A DNA stretch of 7,046 nt from NCBI GenBank assembly GCA_946402785.1, contig CAMIXP010000067.1, positions 1-7,046 of the forward strand, in the 5' to 3' direction. Both the position numbers and the translations under genes were made by a program. Below, in pieces: positions 1 to 5,371 of this stretch. The DNA is from an uncultured Caryophanales bacterium. Lineage in GTDB: Bacteria > Bacillota_I > Bacilli_A > RF39 > UBA660. Under the pieces are notes generated by a model. It had not been told where the DNA came from, made no database searches, and saw nothing but the letters and a program-made list of their open reading frames with translations. The stretch's first letter is position 1; each line of letters begins with the position of its first letter.

Positions 1-325
1 CATTTTTAAATCCTTCTGGGAATAATGGACGCATTGGTCTATCAATCATTCTTGCTGCTAATGTGGCAGCTTCACTTGGTCTACCTTCTCTTTTGATAAA
101 TCCTCCTGGGATTTTACCAACTGAGTATAATTTTTCTTGATAATTTACTGTTAGTGGGAAGAAATCACTTAGTAAGTTAACATTTTTTGAAACAACTGCT
201 GCTGTTAAAATAACGGTATCATTATAACGAACTAATACAGCTCCATCTGCTTGTTTAGCAAGTTCTCCGTTTTCAACAACGATTTTTCTTCCATAGAAAT
301 CTAATTCATATACGTTCTTTTTCAT
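1..325 (-). CDS. pnp: Polyribonucleotide nucleotidyltransferase (PNPase), N-terminal 108 residues, cut by window edge
   Basis: PNPase is a phosphorolytic 3'-to-5' exoribonuclease that degrades mRNA as a trimer, usually within the RNA degradosome. The visible part is the start of the first RNase PH domain: MKKNVYELDFYGRK, then the family hallmarks VRYNDTVILTA, FPLTVNYQEK, GKIPGGFIKREGRPSE and ARMIDRPMRPLFPEGF. The rest of the protein (second RNase PH domain, KH and S1 domains; about 700 residues in the family) lies beyond the left edge. The ATG at 325 follows an AAAGAGG ribosome binding site. It lies 43 nt downstream of rpsO, the classical rpsO-pnp arrangement. No promoter fits in that short gap, so expression probably depends on read-through of the hairpin that follows rpsO. 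Identity is certain; only the truncation limits the call. Confidence 0.97.
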   Translation of the reverse strand, partial: MKKNVYELDFYGRKIVVENGELAKQADGAVLVRYNDTVILTAAVVSKNVNLLSDFFPLTVNYQEKLYSVGKIPGGFIKREGRPSEAATLAARMIDRPMRPLFPEGFKN

Positions 326-341
326 TTTTACCTCTTTCTCT

Positions 342-375
342 AAAAAAAATAGACACTAAAAAATGTGTCTACTTT
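342..375 (-). terminator. Intrinsic terminator/attenuator or processing hairpin between rpsO and pnp
   Basis: On the minus strand, AGACAC (370-365) pairs with GTGTCT (356-351) across an 8-nt loop. The stem extends outward through T-A, G-U and A-U pairs into a run of eight Us (349-342). The left arm overlaps the rpsO stop codon (371-369). This is the layout of a Rho-independent terminator. Because pnp follows within 43 nt and has no visible promoter of its own, it probably acts as a partial terminator or as an RNA processing/stability hairpin. In E. coli the rpsO-pnp junction is known to carry both a terminator and an RNase III site; the parallel here is inference. Confidence 0.7.
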
Positions 376-638
376 CTTAAACCTAATTTTTTAATTACTT
401 CACGATAACTTGGAAGATCTTTCTTAGCTAAGTATTGTAACATATTTCTACGTTGTCCTACTTTCTTTAATAATCCTCTACGAGAATGATAATCGTGAGT
501 ATGTACTTTTAAATGTTCTGTTAATTCATCGATTTCTTTTGAAAGAATTGCGATTTGAACTTCTGCAGAACCTGTATCATTTTCATTCTTTGCGAATTCT
601 TTAATGATCTTAGCTTTTTCATCTTTTGTTAAAGCCAT
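369..638 (-). CDS. rpsO: 30S ribosomal protein S15
   Basis: S15 is a primary 16S rRNA-binding protein of the small-subunit platform, and in many bacteria it represses its own translation. The product from ATG 638 is 89 residues, exactly the usual family length. It begins MALTKDEKAKII and carries the S15 signature EHLKVHTHDYHSRRGLL, with His42, Asp49 and Ser52 at the positions that contact the rRNA in characterised S15, followed by VGQRRNMLQYL. A second in-frame ATG lies directly upstream at 641, and an AAGGAAGTG ribosome binding site precedes both. The start at 638 is chosen because MALT matches the family N-terminus. A further in-frame ATG at 668 is upstream of the ribosome binding site and is not the start. 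The gene has its own promoter (729-757) and is followed by a hairpin and pnp. Confidence 0.97.
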   Translation of the reverse strand: MALTKDEKAKIIKEFAKNENDTGSAEVQIAILSKEIDELTEHLKVHTHDYHSRRGLLKKVGQRRNMLQYLAKKDLPSYREVIKKLGLRK

Positions 639-722
639 CATTAACACTTCCTTTCTATAACATATCATTCACCATAACTACGTAAAAAGTCGGAAATTCT
701 TTAAACCTAGAAACGGTAAGCA
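639..722 (-). promoter_or_regulatory. rpsO 5' leader, candidate S15 autoregulatory region
   Basis: From the predicted transcription start (about 722) to the rpsO start codon there are roughly 84 untranslated nucleotides, longer than a simple leader needs. The sequence offers short pairing possibilities: CTTACC with GGT and AAG (bulged) near 722-700, and GACT with AGTT around 690-675. Leaders of this length upstream of rpsO carry S15-binding structures in several bacterial groups. I cannot fold it reliably or match it to a named S15-leader class by eye, so the regulatory role is inference from position and length. Confidence 0.3.
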
Positions 723-728
723 ATATGT

Positions 729-757
729 ATTATACTATGTCCCTTTTAAAAATGCAA
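729..757 (-). promoter_or_regulatory. Sigma-A-type promoter for rpsO(-pnp)
   Basis: On the minus strand a TTGCAT -35 box (757-752) and a perfect TATAAT -10 box (734-729) are separated by exactly 17 nt. The transcription start should be near 722. The -35 begins only a few bases after the stop codon of the upstream repeat-protein gene, so rpsO and pnp can be transcribed independently of that gene. No terminator is visible between the two genes, so read-through from upstream is also possible. Confidence 0.75.
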
Positions 758-761
758 GTAA

Positions 762-1766
762 TTATCTTCTATGTTCTTGTTTTTCTTCTGTTTCAACTGG
801 TGTTCCATAGAATGCTGATAAGTAAGTTTCATATTCTTCATCTGATTCATAGATTCCTCTTTCACGAGGTTTAATTAAATTCTTGCTAGATACTTTTTCC
901 ATCGTTTCTTTTGAGAATACACGATTATAGTAATCTCTTAAATAGTCTACATAAGCATCGTCAGATTCATGAATTCCTCTTACACGTGGTTTTTCTATTT
1001 TGGTTCCAGGAATATAATTCTTTGTTTCTTCTTCATGTTTAAATACACTGTCATAGTATCCTTCTAGGAATGCTACATAGTGTTCTTCTGTTTCATCTGG
1101 CTTTCTTGAACGTGGTTTTCTATAGGTTGTTCCAGGAATAAAATCATCTTCTTGTTTGATTGGCTCTTGTACTGGAGCTTTTTCTACTTTCTTGTCTTCT
1201 TCTTTTTCAAATTCGATACTTACATAACGAATTGAATATGGTGCATATGGATTATTACTATTATTGATAATATTAATTGCTTGAACTGGATCTATTTCAT
1301 ATACAACCATATTATTTAAATAAACAGTTAAACCTGTTCCTTCGATATGGAATCTTTCTAATACTTCTCCTGTTACAAAAGCTCTTCCAGAATCATCGAT
1401 ATCACGGAAGATTTGAATCTCATCGATTGGATGCTCTTTTGTTCTTTTTGCTTGATCGCTTATGTGGTCTGTTAATTCATTATCAAAGTCAAAGTTTTGA
1501 TATTGAATATGATATGGAGCATATTTATTTTGAGCATGATCAATAATATACAATGCTACTTCTTTTCTAATTTCATAGATTTCTACTCCATTATCTAATA
1601 AGATTTTGTATTCAGGCATTGGTAAATGAAAATGTTGTAAGGTTTCTTCTGTTACGAAAACCCTTCCCATATCATCAATGTCACGATAAATAACAACTTC
1701 TCTAGGGATTTGTTTTTTATCTTCTACAAATTCAAATTCTTTTATATTTTCTTTTGATTCTGGCAT
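762..1766 (-). CDS. Unrecognised cytoplasmic protein built from two different internal repeat families
   Basis: This is a 334-residue protein with no signal peptide and no membrane segment, highly charged and predicted cytoplasmic. I do not recognise the family. It has two parts. Residues 23-94 and 116-186 are two copies of a domain of about 70 residues, each starting with a YRDIDDxGRxFVT-like strand (RDIDD-GR-FVT is nearly identical in both) and ending YAPYxIxY. A charged linker (about 187-209) leads to three shorter repeats at 210-242, 252-284 and 299-324 with the consensus KPRxRGxxESDxxYxxYLxxYYxxVF. The ATG at 1766 is chosen because a GAGGAG ribosome binding site sits 8 nt upstream; an in-frame GTG at 1775 overlaps that site. 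The gene precedes rpsO in the same direction but ends with a charged tail (EEKQEHRR) and shares no recognisable role with it. The repeats suggest protein or nucleic-acid binding, but nothing in the sequence fixes a function. Confidence 0.85.
   Translation of the reverse strand: MPESKENIKEFEFVEDKKQIPREVVIYRDIDDMGRVFVTEETLQHFHLPMPEYKILLDNGVEIYEIRKEVALYIIDHAQNKYAPYHIQYQNFDFDNELTDHISDQAKRTKEHPIDEIQIFRDIDDSGRAFVTGEVLERFHIEGTGLTVYLNNMVVYEIDPVQAINIINNSNNPYAPYSIRYVSIEFEKEEDKKVEKAPVQEPIKQEDDFIPGTTYRKPRSRKPDETEEHYVAFLEGYYDSVFKHEEETKNYIPGTKIEKPRVRGIHESDDAYVDYLRDYYNRVFSKETMEKVSSKNLIKPRERGIYESDEEYETYLSAFYGTPVETEEKQEHRR
795..1139 (-). repeat. Three C-terminal protein repeats (KPRxRG...ESDxxYxxYL) within the 762-1766 gene
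   Basis: The copies are encoded at 1139-1041, 1013-915 and 872-795, with a spacing of 40-42 residues between equivalent positions. Each contains a basic KPRxR motif, an acidic ExD/ESD segment, and then an aromatic-rich helix (YVAFLEGYYDSVF, YVDYLRDYYNRVF, YETYLSAFYGTPV). The first two copies are also preceded by IPGT. The DNA copies are clearly diverged, so these are old protein repeats rather than recent tandem duplications. Confidence 0.85.
1209..1700 (-). repeat. Duplicated N-terminal domain (about 70 residues) within the 762-1766 gene
   Basis: The two copies are encoded at 1700-1485 and 1421-1209 and joined by a polar linker of about 21 residues. Aligned blocks are EVVIYRDIDDMGRVFVT with EIQIFRDIDDSGRAFVT, VEIYEI with VVYEID, and NKYAPYHIQY with NPYAPYSIRY. 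Each copy reads as strand - DID turn - strand - helix - strand - helix - strand, consistent with a small alpha/beta domain. The structural reading is by eye only. Confidence 0.85.
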
Positions 1767-1796
1767 ATTATCCACTCCTCATATCTTCTATAATTT

Positions 1797-1805
1797 ATTT
1801 TAACA
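1797..1805 (-). promoter_or_regulatory. Candidate extended -10 promoter for the repeat-protein gene
   Basis: On the minus strand the motif TGTTAAAAT is an extended -10 (TGn followed by TAAAAT, five of six matches). It would give a start near 1790 and a leader of about 25 nt containing the GAGGAG ribosome binding site. I see no good -35 box at the right spacing, which extended -10 promoters can tolerate. Confidence 0.45.
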
Positions 1806-1889
1806 TAAATGATTGATAAATATCTACAAAAATTGTTTTTTGTTACACTTTCTTTTCAAAACAATTAGTCAATTAGACATTTGAATTGC

Positions 1890-1932
1890 TTGAAAATCTT
1901 TTTTTTACTTTTATTTTGTGGTATTTTATAAT
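1890..1932 (+). promoter_or_regulatory. Candidate promoter(s) for the three-gene envelope operon
   Basis: Two overlapping possibilities exist. The stronger by consensus is TTTACT (1904-1909), 17 nt, TATAAT (1927-1932), but it would start transcription near 1939, only a few bases before the ATG at 1943, and would exclude the ribosome binding site. The alternative is TTGAAA (1890-1895), 16 nt, TATTTT (1912-1917), which would start near 1924 and keep the GGTGAG site in the mRNA. The rest of the divergent spacer (1767-1942) is A/T-rich, with no other gene visible. Confidence 0.45.
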
Positions 1933-1942
1933 TGGTGAGAAT

Positions 1943-2638
1943 ATGAAAAAGATATGGAATAAATTACCAATACTTATTAGAAGTGCTGTTACAATCCTTC
2001 TATTTTATTGTTCTGTTGTTTTTCAATATATACCTGTTCTTTTATTTCATATTTCTCGTAAATCTCTAGCAGGTAATTTGAGAATGGGAGCTTTGCTTTC
2101 TACGTTCTCTTCTTTCATTATCTTGTTTATTATTCTTCTTGTTTATCAAAAAGATTTAGTGGATGAATTTCATACATTCCGTATTAAGTTCAAACGAAAT
2201 GTCTCTATAGGGGCTACTTGTTGGGGTGTTGGATTATTTATTATGATGGTTGCTAATTTAATCATCATGTATGTATTTCATTCAGAAGGGGCTAATAACG
2301 ATACGATTGTTCGTTCTTTGATTACAGCATCTCCTGTTATTATGGGTCTTGATGTATGTATTTTAGCACCTGTTATTGAAGAAGTTGTTTATCGTAAAAG
2401 TTTAAAAGATGTTTTTGATAATTCCTTTGCGTTTATCTTTGCCTCTTTCTTATTCTTTGGACTTGCTCATGTTATGTCTATGGCAAGTACTTTTACGGAT
2501 TGGTTATATGTTATTCCCTATGGTGCTTTTGGAGCAGCATTTGCTTATGCTTATTCCAAAACAGATACCATATTTACATCGATTTTATTTCATATGATTC
2601 ATAATACCATGGTATTCTTATTAGTATTATTCTTATAG
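1943..2638 (+). CDS. CPBP-family intramembrane glutamic protease (Abi/CAAX-like)
   Basis: This 231-residue, multi-helix membrane protein has all three CPBP motifs in order: EEVVYR with Glu146, Glu147 and Arg151 (motif 1), FGLAH with Phe172 and His176 (motif 2), and HMIHN with His217 and Asn221 (motif 3). These residues form the membrane-embedded active site of the family, which includes eukaryotic CAAX proteases and many Firmicute proteins linked to bacteriocin immunity or peptide maturation. Membrane segments are predicted near 11-31, 49-68, 88-112, 130-145, 161-180, 187-203 and 209-231. The ATG at 1943 follows a GGTGAG site; an in-frame TTG at 1886 has no ribosome binding site and lies upstream of the likely promoter. 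The gene leads a plus-strand operon, with 13 nt to the next gene. Family membership is firm; the substrate is unknown, though the co-transcribed peptidase and lipoprotein are obvious candidates. Confidence 0.9.
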   Translation: MKKIWNKLPILIRSAVTILLFYCSVVFQYIPVLLFHISRKSLAGNLRMGALLSTFSSFIILFIILLVYQKDLVDEFHTFRIKFKRNVSIGATCWGVGLFIMMVANLIIMYVFHSEGANNDTIVRSLITASPVIMGLDVCILAPVIEEVVYRKSLKDVFDNSFAFIFASFLFFGLAHVMSMASTFTDWLYVIPYGAFGAAFAYAYSKTDTIFTSILFHMIHNTMVFLLVLFL

Positions 2639-2651
2639 AAAGGAGTATCTT

Positions 2652-3656
2652 ATGAACATTGTCAGTAGTTGTAGCGACTACGCAATGGTGTCCGTCTTAT
2701 CGGTTGTGAAGAGAATGTTAAGTCTCTTTCAAATTATTGCACCTATTTTGTGTATCGTTAGTTTACTCATTACTTTTTTCAATTTAGTACGAGATCCTGA
2801 TAATAAGAAAACGTTAGTGAAAATTAAAAATACACTTCATGCTTTATTTGCTGTTTTCTTTGTACCGGTTGCTGTAAATGTCGTATTTGGTATGTTAGAT
2901 GATTCTACTCCTATCAGTTCTTGCTGGGAAATGGCAAATCATACATATCACGCTCCTGTCTATATACCGGTTGATGATCGAGATAAATATCAATTTTTAA
3001 GTGATCCTTCTAGTTATGAAACTGGTAAACATAAAGAGGATGGAAATACTACTACCTCTTCTAGTAATACGACTTCTCATAGCCCTGTTACTGAATTAAT
3101 CTATTATAGTCAGTTAAGTCACAAGGATGTACCTTTTTGTTCTAGTGGTAAAACAGTCGCAGAATCTGGATGTGGAGCTACTTGTTTTGCGATGATTGCT
3201 AGTTCTTATTCAAACTCTGCTTATGATCCACAAGTGGTCGCTAATTGGTTTTGTAAGAATAAATTTTCTTTATCCGATGGTGGTTTAAATGAGGATGCTG
3301 TTTCTGCTCCAGATACACTTGCTCACTTTGGTTTAAAAGGACAAGTCCTATTTGATAAAACGAATCAATCTGGTATGAATTATGGTACTAGTTATAATTC
3401 TGCAGAAGGTTCTGCTATTCTAGGAGCTGTTCGGGCTGGAAAAGCTGTTATGTTAGGTGTTCCTGGACACTGGATTGTTGCAGGTGTTCATGAAGATTGT
3501 TCTAGTGATCAAATCTACTTGTATAATCCATCCAGAATTACATCCAATGGTTGTTATACTCCACAAGAATTATTCAGTTATACCTATAATTATAGTGATC
3601 GCTGTTCTAATAAAAGATGGTGCGGTTGGGATGTAGCCATCGCTCTATCGAATTAG
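2652..3656 (+). CDS. Membrane-anchored extracellular papain-like cysteine peptidase (C39_2-type) with an N-terminal two-helix module
   Basis: The 334-residue protein has a hydrophobic pair of helices (about 22-46 and 62-82) joined by a positively charged loop (R47, K52, K53, K57, K59). This places the loop in the cytoplasm and the rest outside. The two-helix module resembles VirB2/TrbC-type membrane segments. A Ser/Thr/Asn-rich linker (about 131-145) leads to a papain-like domain (about 147-334). Its likely active-site residues are Gln154 (YYSQL), Cys174 (ESGCGATCFAMI), His273 (VPGHWIVAG) and Asn292 (YLYNPS, where C39-type enzymes usually have Asp; papain itself uses Asn). The exported part holds nine cysteines, so up to four disulfides are possible beside the catalytic one. 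An AAAGGAG site lies 8 nt before the ATG. It is the middle gene of the operon, 10 nt from the lipoprotein gene. No ABC transporter or peptide substrate is adjacent, so it is not a typical bacteriocin-exporter peptidase. The domain call is good; the role is unknown. Confidence 0.8.
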   Translation: MNIVSSCSDYAMVSVLSVVKRMLSLFQIIAPILCIVSLLITFFNLVRDPDNKKTLVKIKNTLHALFAVFFVPVAVNVVFGMLDDSTPISSCWEMANHTYHAPVYIPVDDRDKYQFLSDPSSYETGKHKEDGNTTTSSSNTTSHSPVTELIYYSQLSHKDVPFCSSGKTVAESGCGATCFAMIASSYSNSAYDPQVVANWFCKNKFSLSDGGLNEDAVSAPDTLAHFGLKGQVLFDKTNQSGMNYGTSYNSAEGSAILGAVRAGKAVMLGVPGHWIVAGVHEDCSSDQIYLYNPSRITSNGCYTPQELFSYTYNYSDRCSNKRWCGWDVAIALSN

Positions 3657-3666
3657 GAGGTGCTGT

Positions 3667-4428
3667 ATGAAAAAAGTATTATTCTTACTTCTTGGATTAT
3701 TCCTATTAACTGCTTGTTCTTCGAAAGAACAAAAATATGATGTAAACACCATTTACTATGATTTAAATATTAGTAATTATTACCAAGAAAACATTACTTT
3801 TACTTTACCAAGTAATGCTTATGAATTAGCTGTTCACAACAAAGAGGAACAACAATATGATTCGATTGAATATATCTTATTGCTAGATAATTTCTCTAGA
3901 CCAATCCAAAATAACTTATATACTTTATATGGAAAAAGAATTTCTCAATTAGAGAATGCCATTGAAGTTGATTTACAATTTGATTACTTGGAAAAAGATT
4001 TTGTTCATTCGAACTATATGAATACTTGTTTTGAAAAAGCTAATATTCGTGATGAAGATGATTTCTTAGAAATTAATCTATCTGGTAAGTTCTATTGTCT
4101 ACAAGATAAAATGATTACCATTCATGTGGCATCCGCCTATTCTCAAGAACAAACGAATGGTACTAGACTTAATGATGGTTCTTATGAATGGGTTATTAAT
4201 TCTAAGAATCAAGATGATGTGGATATTTACTACAAAGTGTATCGAAATAAAAAAGCCATGTCTACGGCTTATGGTACGATTTCGAAACAAACCATTGATA
4301 CAGATAAGATTGCACTTATTGAATTCTTCATTATTGTAGCAATCTTGATTGCAGGATATATTTTCTATAAACATCTATATCAGAGAATGCAACCTACTGT
4401 TAAAAAGAGAGTCAAAAAAAAGAGGTAG
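3667..4428 (+). CDS. LppM-like lipoprotein with additional C-terminal transmembrane helix
   Basis: The 253-residue product begins with a type II signal peptide: MKKVLFLLLGLFLLTAC, with the lipobox LTAC and lipidated Cys17. The exported part (18-214) ends in a segment like the LppM/DUF3153 domain (about 133-180, including MITIHVAS, then TNG and NDGSYEWVIN). A second hydrophobic helix at about 215-237 is followed by a strongly basic tail (VKKRVKKKR), so the C-terminus is cytoplasmic. The mature protein would be held by a lipid at one end and a helix at the other. Cys121 and Cys144 are both in the exported part and could pair. The AGGAGGTG ribosome binding site overlaps the stop codon of the upstream peptidase gene, so translation is probably coupled. 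It is the last gene of the operon; its stop codon lies in the terminator stem. The LppM link is by eye and moderate; the lipoprotein call is strong. Confidence 0.82.
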   Translation: MKKVLFLLLGLFLLTACSSKEQKYDVNTIYYDLNISNYYQENITFTLPSNAYELAVHNKEEQQYDSIEYILLLDNFSRPIQNNLYTLYGKRISQLENAIEVDLQFDYLEKDFVHSNYMNTCFEKANIRDEDDFLEINLSGKFYCLQDKMITIHVASAYSQEQTNGTRLNDGSYEWVINSKNQDDVDIYYKVYRNKKAMSTAYGTISKQTIDTDKIALIEFFIIVAILIAGYIFYKHLYQRMQPTVKKRVKKKR

Positions 4429-4444
4429 TTATCTACCTCTTTTT
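4417..4444. terminator. Bidirectional intrinsic terminator between convergent genes
   Basis: AAAAAGAGGTAG (4417-4428) and CTACCTCTTTTT (4433-4444) form a perfect 12-bp stem with a TTAT loop. The flanking A and T runs provide a U-tract for transcripts from either side. It ends both the plus-strand envelope operon and the minus-strand infB operon. The stop codon of the plus gene (TAG, 4426-4428) is the last part of the left arm, and the stop codon of the minus gene (TTA on plus, 4429-4431) is in the loop. Confidence 0.92.
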
Positions 4445-4995
4445 ATTTGTTTATCGATATATGCAATTGGAAGACAGATTAGAATTTCAATTCCAATCGT
4501 AATAAAGTATTTATTCCAATAACCATCTTGTATGACTTGATATAAATACATTAATGTATAAATCATGTAATAGATGACTAAGGAGAACAAATAATTTAAA
4601 TATACTAATGCATAAGGACTTCTGGTGTTATTTAATAAGAATACATAAATGGTTAAGTTAACAATCTGGCTTACTACATATCCAAAGAAGTCTCCTAATA
4701 AGTTGGATAAAACTAATCCTTTTCCCATTGCGAACTCCATAGTAACAATGAAACCAACAAAGATAACTGCGGATATCGCAATAGCCGCCATAGCTTTCTT
4801 ATAATCATATTTCTTACAAATATAATTCGTTAAGAAATAGGTTCCAGGTATTAAGAATATATTATAACCGATATAACTCCCCATCAATTGAAATTTATAA
4901 CTTTTGATGGATTGAATTAGAATTGTTAATGTTGTTAACAACAAAATATAAATCCAACAATCATTATATTCTTCTTCTAGCTGTTTTTTCTTCAT
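4429..4995 (-). CDS. Six-helix membrane protein, VUT (YhhQ-like queuosine-precursor transporter)-like but divergent
   Basis: The 188-residue protein is almost entirely hydrophobic, with helices near 14-29, 38-59, 67-88, 100-121, 128-154 and 162-180. Length and helix number fit the VUT family (YhhQ), whose characterised member imports queuosine precursors. The segment IPGTYFLTNYICKKYDYKKA lines up with the family pattern P-x-x-F-x-x-x-D-x-x-x-E-x-Y-G-x-x-x-A, but the usual Asp, Glu and Gly are Asn, Lys and Asp here. The ATG at 4995 is chosen because a GAGGTG site lies about 6 nt upstream; the in-frame GTG at 5004 is part of that site. It follows rbfA by 18 nt and is the last gene of the infB operon. 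It could instead be an unrelated membrane protein of unknown function: the loss of acidic residues means queuosine transport should not be assumed. Confidence 0.55.
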   Translation of the reverse strand: MKKKQLEEEYNDCWIYILLLTTLTILIQSIKSYKFQLMGSYIGYNIFLIPGTYFLTNYICKKYDYKKAMAAIAISAVIFVGFIVTMEFAMGKGLVLSNLLGDFFGYVVSQIVNLTIYVFLLNNTRSPYALVYLNYLFSLVIYYMIYTLMYLYQVIQDGYWNKYFITIGIEILICLPIAYIDKQIKRGR

Positions 4996-5013
4996 CAAAA
5001 ACACCTCATCTTT

Positions 5014-5358
5014 TTATTCTTTTTCTTTTATTTCTTTTATAAGATTATCAATATGTTCTCCATAAGCAATGGATTTATCATAGATGAATCTTAATTCAGG
5101 CGTATGTCTTACTTCTACCCTTTCTGCTAATTTTGTTCTGATAAAAGGGGCTGCTTTTTCTAAAGCCATTTGCGTTGATTCTTTTTTTTCTTGATCTAAA
5201 ACGGTGTAATATACTTTTGCGAAGCTTAAATCATTTGTTACTTCTACTCCTGTAATTGTTACAAACTTAATATCTTGATCTTTTACTTCTCTCATTAAGA
5301 TGGTACTAATTACTTCTTGGTAGTTATGATTTAATCTTTCAATTTTAATACTTGCCAT
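5014..5358 (-). CDS. rbfA: Ribosome-binding factor A
   Basis: RbfA is a small KH-fold protein that binds the immature 30S subunit and helps 16S rRNA 5'-end maturation and cold adaptation. The 114-residue product has the family length and its landmarks: an N-terminal helix (IERLNHNYQEVISTIL), the strands VTITGVEVTNDLSFAKVYYTV, and the C-terminal signature RHTPELRFIYDKSI (residues 85-98). An AAAGGAGG ribosome binding site lies 7 nt before the ATG at 5358. It follows the unrecognised 129-aa gene by 13 nt in the infB operon, the usual genomic position of rbfA in Firmicutes. Confidence 0.96.
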   Translation of the reverse strand: MASIKIERLNHNYQEVISTILMREVKDQDIKFVTITGVEVTNDLSFAKVYYTVLDQEKKESTQMALEKAAPFIRTKLAERVEVRHTPELRFIYDKSIAYGEHIDNLIKEIKEKE

Positions 5359-5371
5359 TTTATCGCCTCCT

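Noticed and set aside
639..668. ATG at 668 as the rpsO start
   Set aside because: The ribosome binding site lies downstream of it, and the family N-terminus (MALTKDE) starts at 638.
1277..1546. Plus-strand open frame of 89 codons
   Set aside because: It lies entirely antisense inside the repeat-protein gene, has no ribosome binding site, and encodes a composition typical of antisense frames (rich in Leu, Tyr and His).
1764..1775. GTG at 1775 as the start of the repeat-protein gene
   Set aside because: The GTG overlaps the GAGGAG ribosome binding site that is correctly placed for the ATG at 1766.
1826..1843. A/T inverted repeat (ACAAAAATTGTTTTTTGT) in the divergent spacer
   Set aside because: It is short and almost wholly A/T; such palindromes are expected by chance in this composition. 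An operator cannot be excluded but is not supported.
1886..1942. TTG at 1886 as an upstream start adding a hydrophobic extension to the CPBP protein
   Set aside because: It has no ribosome binding site, the likely promoter lies within the extension, and the ATG at 1943 gives a normal CPBP N-terminus.
2409..2597. Open frame of 62 codons inside the CPBP gene
   Set aside because: It is an out-of-frame shadow of the CPBP coding region, whose motifs are intact.
4099..4374. Open frames of 91 (minus) and 71 (plus) codons inside the lipoprotein gene
   Set aside because: Both overlap a well-supported gene in other frames and show no ribosome binding site or recognisable protein features.
4993..5004. 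GTG at 5004 as the start of the VUT-like gene
   Set aside because: It is part of the GAGGTG ribosome binding site for the ATG at 4995.
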